Of a stretch of DNA of 47,232 nucleotides, positions 26,800 to 33,771 are shown piece by piece. The stretch spans positions 1 to 47,232 of the forward strand of contig CAZWDU010000013.1 in the NCBI GenBank assembly GCA_964632845.1. The letters are read 5' to 3'. The notes under the pieces are model-generated. The model was not told where the DNA came from, searched no databases, and saw only the letters and a program-made list of their open reading frames with translations. Position 1 is the stretch's first letter, and the number at the start of each line of letters is the position of its first letter. The stretch is from JAOZHU01 sp964632845. Its GTDB lineage: Archaea; Thermoproteota; Bathyarchaeia; Bathyarchaeales; Bathycorpusculaceae. Position numbers and translations under genes: made by a program.

Positions 26800-28935
26800 C
26801 TATTTATATGAGGAGGAATCGGTCGAGGTGGGCACTGTGCGGCGCAACCGTTTTTTGAGATAAATGACGCCTACGCTGACTATAATCATAATTGAAATCA
26901 TGACAACCCCTATGATTAACAATGCTGGAAAAGGCTCCGTCGCAAGTGATGCCCACTCTGGCGATTCTTCCATAATGTTGTCAATATTCACTGGAGCCAT
27001 AAGCGGATAATTATCTTTGTTGTTCTCATCTATCACGTATGGTACGTCGCCTACTCCGTCGCCGTTAGCGTCTGTTCCGTTGTAATCCTCCCAGTAGTTT
27101 CCTTGGTTACCGTTGTCCCATTTGTGGCTAACCTGTGTGCTGAGACGAAAAACTGTGACGTTAGGGAGGTTGTTGTGGTGTAATGTTGCTGCGTAGTCGG
27201 ATAGGAACCAAACGCCCGGTTGGTCAGTATCAGTTCTTGCTGTTATTTTGTTTCCGATGATGCTGCAGTTGCGCGGACTACCATTAATATCTTCATCTAA
27301 CAAGAAGCCTTCAATAACGTTTCCGATTACGGTACAATCTACCGAGTTACCTATCTGCATGCCTCGATTTCTGTTCTTAACGACGTTATTACCAATTATT
27401 TTGGTGCCGTACCCGTTGTCTCGAATCCCGTAGTTTCCATTGTTGGTGACAGTGTTGCCTATTATTATATTGTAGGTTGGTCGCGTTTTAGCATCCCCGC
27501 AGCCGATTCCGCCTTGAGAATTGCCATTAACGTCATTTCTTGCTATAGTATTGTTGGATGAATCGCCGAGCGCGATGCCCACGCTGTTATCGGTAACCTT
27601 GTTTGCAATGATTTGGTTGTTGGCGGAATTGCTAAGAACGAGACCACTATGGTTTCTTGGGACGAAGGAGATACTTGTTATGCTGTTTTCTGCAATCTCA
27701 TTGGAATTTGATGTATCAAGACGGATGATTCCTGTATTTTGTGTTACCCTGTTTTCAGATGAAAAAGTGAGATAAATATTCGCACGGTTATTTGTAACGC
27801 TGTTGTTGAAAGAGCTGCAAAGCAGAATGTTTAGCCCTGGTTCTCCATAACCAGGGAAAGCAGCAGTATTTACGCTTCCTAGTTTGTTACTTTTCACGAT
27901 TGAACTGTTGGTATTTGCTAATACTATTCCATTGGAGCTCAACGCGAGATCAAACTCTTGAATCAAAATGTCCGTGCAGTTCACCAGAATAATACATGCC
28001 GCGTCTGATGGAACAATCGTGTTGGACATGTTAATCCAATAATAAATTGGTTTACCATCAATTCTGTTTGATGCGTCAACGTAGTTAACAAAATCCGACA
28101 ACTTGGTGCCAGTGATGCTAAAGTAAGAATAATTGCTTTTCAGCGTGTTGTTTCTCAGAGTGTTTTCAGATGCAGAATCGAGATGAACCGCACTAACAGT
28201 GTCTGTTATCATGTTGTCGATGATGGTGTTATTGATTGAAGAGTCTATGACTATCCCGTTGTCTCCTCCACTAATATCGTTGCGTGCTACACAGTTATCT
28301 GCAGAAGACGCTATTTTTACTCCGTTACCGTTCTCACTAATTGCGTTCCCAATCACGTTGTTTTGGGAGGAATTTTCGATGCGAACTCCACTTGAGCTAT
28401 CAGTTAGACTATTTCCGTATATGTTGCAGTGACTGGCATTGCAGATTTGAATGTTCGGGCACTGAGTTGGGTACTCATAACCCGGTACTAACCAGTTGCC
28501 TTTCGCCGGAGTTGGCGTGTTCAGCATGCAAAACCCAGTTACGTTAACACTGTTACTACAAATTAACACATCTGGGCCTACACTGTGTGCGTCGATAACT
28601 GTTGACTCCTTGTTTTCACCGGCGAGCCACAAGGGTTTGTCAATTGTTACGGTCTCGTTGTATGTTCCTGCCCTAACGAATACCATGCTACCGTTGGAGG
28701 CGTGTGTTACAGCCTGTTGGATAGTGAGATAATCATCGGGAACAATAACCGCGTTAGCCGGCGGACTCAAGGGAGGCTCCGCAAGGATTGGAATTAGTGA
28801 AGAACTCTGCAGTTGAGATGGGTTTGGATTTACGTCTTGAAAGATCCAAACACCGTAAATTACAGCAACTGCGATTAGCACCGAACACACTATTACGAGG
28901 CTATTTCGGATAATCTTGCCCAAGAGCAACCCCAA
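26800..28935 (-). CDS. Large NosD-like right-handed beta-helix surface protein
   Basis: A 711-residue protein: an N-terminal anchor or signal (IIRNSLVIVCSVLIAVAVIY), then VIVPDDYLTIQQAVTHASNG opening a long beta-helix of 22-24 residue turns (NNVIGNAISENGNGVKIASS, NTIIDNMITDTVSAVHLDS, YNIIIGNTVTNNGNYGI). It carries DGKPIYYWINMSNTIVPSD, shared with the protein at 14537, and the Ca2+-loop-like GTDANGDGVGDVPYVID, shared with that at 13182. It ends in a C-terminal helix followed by KKRLRRT. Start TTG 28935, with another TTG two codons later near GGTTGGGG. The minus-strand promoter carries the double palindrome, linking it to the same regulon as the plus-strand genes 11-25 kb away. Confidence 0.83.
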   Translation of the reverse strand: MGLLLGKIIRNSLVIVCSVLIAVAVIYGVWIFQDVNPNPSQLQSSSLIPILAEPPLSPPANAVIVPDDYLTIQQAVTHASNGSMVFVRAGTYNETVTIDKPLWLAGENKESTVIDAHSVGPDVLICSNSVNVTGFCMLNTPTPAKGNWLVPGYEYPTQCPNIQICNASHCNIYGNSLTDSSSGVRIENSSQNNVIGNAISENGNGVKIASSADNCVARNDISGGDNGIVIDSSINNTIIDNMITDTVSAVHLDSASENTLRNNTLKSNYSYFSITGTKLSDFVNYVDASNRIDGKPIYYWINMSNTIVPSDAACIILVNCTDILIQEFDLALSSNGIVLANTNSSIVKSNKLGSVNTAAFPGYGEPGLNILLCSSFNNSVTNNRANIYLTFSSENRVTQNTGIIRLDTSNSNEIAENSITSISFVPRNHSGLVLSNSANNQIIANKVTDNSVGIALGDSSNNTIARNDVNGNSQGGIGCGDAKTRPTYNIIIGNTVTNNGNYGIRDNGYGTKIIGNNVVKNRNRGMQIGNSVDCTVIGNVIEGFLLDEDINGSPRNCSIIGNKITARTDTDQPGVWFLSDYAATLHHNNLPNVTVFRLSTQVSHKWDNGNQGNYWEDYNGTDANGDGVGDVPYVIDENNKDNYPLMAPVNIDNIMEESPEWASLATEPFPALLIIGVVMISIMIIVSVGVIYLKKRLRRTVPTSTDSSSYK

Positions 28936-28976
28936 CCAGCGTGCTAAACGCTATGTAGTTTGTAGTTTGACTTTTG

Positions 28977-29039
28977 ATAAAACTTTTTTCGTCAAGATTT
29001 CTTGACTAACAGGCTACTTCTTAGTCAAGGTTTATTGAC
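28977..29039 (-). promoter_or_regulatory. Double palindromic operator and TATA box (minus strand)
   Basis: On the minus strand, copies lie at 29006-28991 (GTCAAGAAATCTTGAC) and 29039-29024 (GTCAATAAACCTTGAC), centres 33 bp apart. The proximal copy ends 8 nt before TTTTAT (28982-28977). Spacing and order are identical to those at 14440-14502. Confidence 0.85.
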
Positions 29040-29070
29040 AAACACCGAAACCAAAGCACCATGCTCGCCC

Positions 29071-29090
29071 TTTATAAAGGGGAGGGGGTA
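29071..29090 (+). repeat. Inward-facing TATA/G-rich element at the acs 3' side
   Basis: TTTATAAAGGGGAGGGGGTA at 29071-29090. Its last 15 bp are repeated exactly, inverted, at 31320-31334 on the other side of acs. In plus orientation it looks like a TATA box followed by a G-rich leader pointing into the 3' end of acs, so it could drive an antisense or small RNA. The stretch after it (29091-29150) includes AACACAG and a distant CTGTGTT that could pair. Confidence 0.45.
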
Positions 29091-29166
29091 GCAACACAGA
29101 GACTATAGACGCAGTAGCCCATCTAAAAACTGTGTTTAGCTATAAAGAAAAAAGGAATGGGGGAGT

Positions 29167-31125
29167 TTATTTTGCGAAGTGTTTTCGCAGTTCTTCGTAT
29201 GTGGCTTTGATGTCTTCGACTGAGGCTTCGTCTTCGAGTGTGGATGTGTCGCCGAGTGGCGCGCCAACAATTACTGCTTTGAGGAGTCTGCGCATGATTT
29301 TTCCGCTGCGTGTTTTGGGTAGTCTGTTGACCATTACGATGGCGTCTGGTGTGGCTATGGGGCCTATGGTTGTTCTGATGTGTTTTATGAGTTCTATGCG
29401 GAGTTCTTCTGATGGTGTGAAGCCGCTTCTGAGTACTACGAATGCTACGGGTACTTCGCCTTTTACTGCGTCTTCTTTGCCCATGACTGCTGCTTCGGAG
29501 ATTGCTGGGTGTGAAACCAGTGCGCTTTCGAGTTCTACTGTGCCGATGCGGTGTCCTGCGACTTTGAGGACTTCGTCTGCTCTGCCGAGGAGCCAGAAGT
29601 AGCCTTCTGGGTCTTTTACTGCGTAGTCGCCTGTGTAGTAGATGTTTGGCCATCTGCCGAAGTAGGTTTGTTTGAATCTTTCGGGGTCTTTCCAGAGGGT
29701 TTGCAGCATTCCTGGCCATGGGGTTTTGATTATGAGGAAGCCTTTGTTTCCTGGTTGTGTGGGTTGTCCTTTTTCGTCGTAGACTTCTGCGTTTACGCTT
29801 GGGAGGGGTTTTGTTGCGGAGCCTGGTTTAAGTGGGATAAGTTCTATTCCTGATAGTGGGGCGATCATGTATCCGCCTGTTTCGGTTTGCCACCAAGTGT
29901 CGATTATGGCTAGGCGTTCTTTGCCGATTACTTTGTAGAACCATTTCCAGGCTTCGGGGTTTATGGGTTCGCCGACTGTGCCTAGGAGTCTAAGTGTGCT
30001 GATGTCGTGTTTGTTTATCCAGTCTTCTCCGAATTTCATGAACATTCTGACTGCTGTGGGGGTGCTGTAGAGGATGGTTACGCCGTGGCGTTCGATTATG
30101 TCCCACCAGCGGTCTTGGGCTGGGAAGTCAGGTGTGCCTTCGAAGAGGAGTGCGGTTACGCCGACGGATAGTGGTGCGTATACGTTGTATGTGTGTCCGG
30201 TGATCCAGCCGATGTCTGCGGTGCACCACCAGATGTCTGTTTCGTCAGGGTTGAAGCCCCATTTGAGTGTCCAGTATGCCCAGACTAGGTATCCGCCTGT
30301 GCCGTGTTGGACGCCTTTTGGTTTGCCTGTGGTGCCTGATGTGTAGAGTATGAACAGTGGGTCGGTTGCTTGCATTTTTTCGGGTTCTACGTATGCGTTT
30401 TCGCCTGCTTGTTTGAGTGCGTCGTGGTACCAGACGTCGCGTCCTTCTTGCATTTGGACTGTTTGTCCTGTGCGTTTGACGACTATGACTTTTTGTATGG
30501 TTGGTGTGTTTTGGACTGCGCGGTCTGCGTTGTCTTTTATGGCGATGGTTTTTCCTCTGCGGTATGAGCCGTCTGCGGTTACGAGGATTTTTGCGCCTGA
30601 GTCGTTGATGCGGTCTGCGAGGGCTTCGGCGCTGAAGCCTGAGAATATTGCGGCGTGGATGCCGCCGATGCGTGCGGTTGCGAGTAGGGTTATTGGGAGT
30701 TCGGGGATGACTGGGAGGTATACTGCTACGCGGTCGCCTTTTTGGAGTCCGTAGGTTTTGAAGATTTTTGCGAGTTTGTTGACTTCTTTGTAGAGTTGGT
30801 AGTAGGTGTAGGTTTTGACTTCGCCCATTTCGCCTTCCCAGATGTACGCTAGCTTGTTTTTTCGGTGGGTTTTTATGTGTCTGTCCAGTGCGTTGTAGGA
30901 GACGTTGAGTGTTCCGCCTTGGAACCATTTGTAGAATGGTGGGTCTGTGTCGTCTAGGACTTGGTCCCATTTTTTGTACCAGTCGATGGCTTCGGCTTTT
31001 TCTGCCCAGAATTCGGCGGGGTTGTTGATGGATTTTTCCCATTCTTGTTGGAGTTTTGCTCCTGCTTTGTCGGTTGTTTGGTTGGGGTAGAATTTTGTTT
31101 TGAAGGGTAAGCTTGTTTCTGACAT
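29167..31125 (-). CDS. acs: Acetyl-CoA synthetase, AMP-forming
   Basis: A 652-residue enzyme that activates acetate to acetyl-CoA with ATP. Seen are the ATP loop LFILYTSGTTGKPKG (about residue 260), the core motif WWQTETGGYM, the hinge region LLGRADEVLKVAGHRIGTVELES and the C-terminal catalytic lysine segment LPKTRSGKIMRR. Length equals the bacterial/archaeal Acs norm. ATG 31125. The coding sequence is biased to a few codons, and its opposite strand shows long spurious frames for that reason; this suggests high expression. A TATA box at about 31340-31334 implies a leader of roughly 180 nt. A GPR1/YaaH-type permease gene lies 1.7 kb away, fitting an acetate-use pair. Confidence 0.95.
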   Translation of the reverse strand: MSETSLPFKTKFYPNQTTDKAGAKLQQEWEKSINNPAEFWAEKAEAIDWYKKWDQVLDDTDPPFYKWFQGGTLNVSYNALDRHIKTHRKNKLAYIWEGEMGEVKTYTYYQLYKEVNKLAKIFKTYGLQKGDRVAVYLPVIPELPITLLATARIGGIHAAIFSGFSAEALADRINDSGAKILVTADGSYRRGKTIAIKDNADRAVQNTPTIQKVIVVKRTGQTVQMQEGRDVWYHDALKQAGENAYVEPEKMQATDPLFILYTSGTTGKPKGVQHGTGGYLVWAYWTLKWGFNPDETDIWWCTADIGWITGHTYNVYAPLSVGVTALLFEGTPDFPAQDRWWDIIERHGVTILYSTPTAVRMFMKFGEDWINKHDISTLRLLGTVGEPINPEAWKWFYKVIGKERLAIIDTWWQTETGGYMIAPLSGIELIPLKPGSATKPLPSVNAEVYDEKGQPTQPGNKGFLIIKTPWPGMLQTLWKDPERFKQTYFGRWPNIYYTGDYAVKDPEGYFWLLGRADEVLKVAGHRIGTVELESALVSHPAISEAAVMGKEDAVKGEVPVAFVVLRSGFTPSEELRIELIKHIRTTIGPIATPDAIVMVNRLPKTRSGKIMRRLLKAVIVGAPLGDTSTLEDEASVEDIKATYEELRKHFAK

Positions 31126-31319
31126 TGTTTCTTTTTCCTTCTGTTGAGTAAGCTGCTGCGGGGAATTTCGGGTTTAGGGCATATAAAGTTTTGTGCGGGT
31201 TTTGTGTGAAAATAAAGGGTGTATTGAGGCGTTTTTGGCTTGCTGAGTGGTTTTGCGGGGTGGTTTTTCGGTGCATCGCGGGTTCAAGTGTTTACGTGTG
31301 CTAGCTTGTGAAGAAACTG

Positions 31320-31340
31320 TACCCCCTCCCCTTTAAATAG
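31320..31340 (-). promoter_or_regulatory. Probable acs promoter with G-rich element
   Basis: On the minus strand CTATTTAAA is followed directly by GGGGAGGGGGTA. TATTTAAA is a good archaeal TATA box; the G-rich run would lie just downstream of it. The same 15 bp occur inverted at 29076-29090. The remaining 31126-31481 gap holds the long acs leader and, near 31444, CTATAAATTTT, likely the TATA box of the plus-strand gene at 31482. Confidence 0.5.
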
Positions 31341-31481
31341 CGTGCAAAGTGGTTCTGTTACCTCTACGGTTGATTAGCCGCTTCTGGTTAGCTGTTACTT
31401 TTCGGTTGATAACCAATTACTACGTACATCACAAGAGGTACTCTATAAATTTTAAAAACTCAGTGGTTAATAATTGAATCT

Positions 31482-31874
31482 ATGATTAAGAATTTCATCT
31501 CTGCGGAAGTGGAGAAAAAGGAGATTCCCATAAAAGACAGTCATGGAAATCCACTTGTTTTAAAAAATCAAGGTTGCGCTGGTCAAAAAGGAAAACCAAA
31601 AAAAGAGAAAATCAAGTTTGACATTGGCAGAGTTATTTGGGGTCAACAATCAGGTACCGAAGCAGACCCTAAAGTGATTATCATACAAGAGATTCTATGG
31701 AAAGATGGAAGTGGAAGGAAAGAACTACGTTTTGGCTACTACACAGTGACAAGCGAAAAGGCTAAGAAACATAAAGGCGTTTGGTGGTGGGGGCAATCAG
31801 CGTTAATGGTTCCTATTGGAGATATTGAAGAGTTACTAAAATTAGCTGAAGAAAAGGGTATGCTAACTCTCTAA
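31482..31874 (+). CDS. Hypothetical protein, 130 residues
   Basis: A soluble basic protein without a domain I recognise. The middle is strand-rich (KIKFDIGRVIWGQQSG, VIIIQEILWKDGSGRKELRFGYYTV) with a Trp-rich turn (GVWWWGQSALMVPIGD) and a final short helix (IEELLKLAEEKGML). ATG 31482 lies about 32 nt after a CTATAAATTTT box, so the message is short-leadered. Its stop overlaps by 4 bp the end of a truncated transposase on the other strand. It may have arrived with that element or simply have survived next to it. Confidence 0.6.
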   Translation: MIKNFISAEVEKKEIPIKDSHGNPLVLKNQGCAGQKGKPKKEKIKFDIGRVIWGQQSGTEADPKVIIIQEILWKDGSGRKELRFGYYTVTSEKAKKHKGVWWWGQSALMVPIGDIEELLKLAEEKGMLTL

Positions 31875-32104
31875 GGGTTGCTTTTCGCAGCATTTTGAAT
31901 CAGAGTTTTCCACTTGTCCTGTCCCTCAATTGTTATCCCGCAGGCTTCGCTCGGTGTTTGTCCATTAAGGCTTTCGTGTGGTCGAATGTAGTTGTGGTAG
32001 ATTTGGTAGCCTTGCAGAATCGGAGTACGCCTTTTCTTTAGTCCACGCATGGTTTTTTCTCGGTCGCGGATTTCTCCGTTTAAGCGTTCCATTTTGTTAT
32101 TGTT
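31871..32104 (-). pseudogene. C-terminal remnant of an IS6-like DDE transposase
   Basis: Only the last 77 codons of a transposase remain: NNKMERLNGEIRDREKTMRG, then YQIYHNYIRPHESLNGQTPS and a tail KWKTLIQNAAK. MERLNG, RDRE and RPH with the closing KW.TLIQNA are typical of the catalytic C-terminus of archaeal IS6-type transposases, including the final Glu of the DDE triad. The first two thirds are missing. Upstream the frame is occupied by another gene in a different frame, which it overlaps by about 25 bp. No terminal inverted repeats were found. It is a dead fragment. Confidence 0.75.
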
Positions 32105-32289
32105 ACGGTTTTTCCTTTGATTTCGATTTTGACTTTGTCTTTTTCTGTGAATGGGAATGTTCCGTCTCTGGCGACTTCGGTGGGGATGTAGAAGAAGAAT
32201 CTGTCGTAAGTTTTCTTGCCAGTTTTGGTTTTTCTGTTGATGAATGTTCCTATGCCTTTCTTCATTTTGGTAGCCTTGTTTCTGTTCAT
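32080..32289 (-). CDS. Small AbrB-like basic protein
   Basis: A 69-residue (or 61 from ATG 32265) protein, rich in Lys and Phe: GIGTFINRKTKTGKKTYDRF then FFYIPTEVARDGTFPF and a closing DKVKIEIKGKTVTITK. The second half has the swapped-hairpin look of AbrB/MazE-type DNA-binding domains; the family call is tentative. A TATA box (CTATAAATT, 32331-32323 minus) puts transcription start near 32300, so ATG 32289 is favoured. Its last codons overlap the transposase remnant, so the native C-terminus may have been altered when that element came in. Confidence 0.55.
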   Translation of the reverse strand: MNRNKATKMKKGIGTFINRKTKTGKKTYDRFFFYIPTEVARDGTFPFTEKDKVKIEIKGKTVTITKWNA

Positions 32290-32392
32290 AATGTCTATCC
32301 ACATGTTTTTTTCCAGTGCATAATTTATAGCCATAATTTGGTAGCAAAACCCTTAAGTAGACAACACGATATTAATACCCTCTGGTACCCAC

Positions 32393-32545
32393 ATGGACAA
32401 AATAGCGATAATCGTGGTTGATTTGGTTCCAGAAGCAAAAGAAGCAGCCCATAGCCAGATTGAAAGGGAAATCGGCAAGAGCCTCAAGTGTGATTGGATG
32501 CTGAAGTTGGAAAAGGTCACGGTTCTAGATGCGATATTCCCATAG
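32393..32545 (+). CDS. Small conserved protein, 50 residues
   Basis: ATG 32393 opens a frame reading MDKIAIIVVDLVPEAKEAAH and ending CDWMLKLEKVTVLDAIFP. It is clearly related to the 52-residue gene at 46800: both share M-[DE]-K-x-A-I-I-x-V-[DE]-L-V-x-E at the start, then an amphipathic helix, then W-[MV]-x-K-[LV]-x-x-V-T-V. The layout beta-helix-beta suggests a small ferredoxin-like or dimeric fold. Function unknown. A CTTAAG box lies about 40 bp upstream. Confidence 0.6.
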   Translation: MDKIAIIVVDLVPEAKEAAHSQIEREIGKSLKCDWMLKLEKVTVLDAIFP

Positions 32546-32619
32546 AAGACTACGGAAAACTAGATAACGCTTACAAACCCGAAACCACTAAACAGAAGCA
32601 TAGAACTCAGAGACTAACT

Positions 32620-32820
32620 ATGAAGCTCAGAATGAAATGCCCCAAATGCGGTCACTGGAACAACATCGACGTGACCAAACTATTCACAGAACAAAAAACC
32701 TCCGAACACAAAATCCAAGCCTACATCCCCATGTACAAACCACTGAAAACTGAAACCTGCGAGAAATGCAAAAACACAATAGCAGAACCTAACACGCTAA
32801 TCAGAATAGTAAAAACCTAA
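32620..32820 (+). CDS. Small zinc-ribbon protein
   Basis: A 66-residue basic protein with CPKCGHWN at residues 7-14 and CEKC near residue 47, forming a likely zinc ribbon, with YIPMYKPLKTETCEKC between. I chose ATG 32620, directly before the family-like part (MKLRMKCPKCGHW). The longer frame from 32494 overlaps the preceding small gene and is less likely. No function can be assigned. Confidence 0.6.
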   Translation: MKLRMKCPKCGHWNNIDVTKLFTEQKTSEHKIQAYIPMYKPLKTETCEKCKNTIAEPNTLIRIVKT

Positions 32821-32857
32821 ACACGCCAACAAATAAAAAAAGAATGTTAATGAGATT

Positions 32858-33448
32858 TTAGTTTGTTGGGCAGATGGGTAGCACGGTTTTGCTGTGTGCT
32901 TCGTTCAGTACTTCTGCTATTGCTAAGTAAACAGCACTTGTGCCGCAGATTACGCCTTCAACGCCTGTAAGCATGTTCCACGTAAACTCGCCGAACAGCA
33001 CCGGGTTACCCGTCAACTCCCGCACAACCAGCATGAAGAACAGTATCGCCAAGCTCATGAACACAAACTGTAACGCACGGTTCGCCTTCAACGTTCCAAA
33101 GAACATCGCAAACGTGAACAGTCCCCACATGAAAAAGTACGCTGCCATCGCAGTTTCCGAAGGCACCACAAGCCCAGTGAACACGCCCATCTTCGGCAGC
33201 ACCAGCAGCAGCACCAGAGACCACCAGAACAAGCCATACGAAGTAAACGCCACCGTCCCAAAAGTGTTCCCCTTCCTGAACTCCATGACGCCCACAATCA
33301 CCTGCGCCAAGCCACCGTAAGCCAAACCCATCGCCAAAATCATCGTATCCAACTGGAACAAGCCAGCGTTATGCAAATTAAGCAAGACAGTAGTCATCCC
33401 AAAACCCAATAATCCCAACGGAGCAGGATTAGCCAACTTCTCACTCAT
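32858..33448 (-). CDS. GPR1/FUN34/YaaH-family acetate transporter
   Basis: A 196-residue protein with six membrane helices. The family signature NPAPLGLLGFG is at the N-terminus, with AYGGLAQVIVGVMEFRKGNTFG (about 44) and TFGTVAFTSYGLFWWS as further landmarks. Members take up acetate or succinate with protons. ATG 33448 is favoured over ATG 33466 because GGAAGG lies upstream and the family starts with this segment. Together with acs at 29167 it forms a plausible acetate uptake-activation pair, though small genes and a transposase scrap lie between them. Confidence 0.85.
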   Translation of the reverse strand: MSEKLANPAPLGLLGFGMTTVLLNLHNAGLFQLDTMILAMGLAYGGLAQVIVGVMEFRKGNTFGTVAFTSYGLFWWSLVLLLVLPKMGVFTGLVVPSETAMAAYFFMWGLFTFAMFFGTLKANRALQFVFMSLAILFFMLVVRELTGNPVLFGEFTWNMLTGVEGVICGTSAVYLAIAEVLNEAHSKTVLPICPTN

Positions 33449-33771
33449 ACAATTCACGCCTTCCATTGTTAAAGTCTGCTGTCTTTAGCACTTAACCATA
33501 TTAAGCTTTTCGCTACAGCAAAACCACTAACTCACAGGCTATATCATCAATCTCTCGCGAGTCGACTGCAAATCCGCCAACAAGCGTTGACTATTAGGAA
33601 AAACCCACAAGCCAAGACGCAAGAAACCGAGCCTCATGCGAAGATAAGCAACAGTCACTAGCAATATAAAGAATTTTGCAGCAACTTCATCGCTTTTCCT
33701 CACCATTTCCAGTACTCTGCTTCCATTGAAACATTACCGAATTTTTCCGAATTAAGCTTTTCTATACCGCG
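33449..33771. other. Intergenic region without a supported gene
   Basis: About 320 bp between the permease start and the end of the P-type ATPase gene. A TATA-like CTTAATATGG (minus, near 33505) probably serves the permease. No frame, repeat or RNA-like structure could be supported in the remainder. Confidence 0.5.

Noticed and set aside
29123..31276. Long basic Arg/His/Pro-rich open frames on the same strand as acs but in another frame, and several on the opposite strand
   Set aside because: All overlap the clear acs gene and have shadow-like composition.
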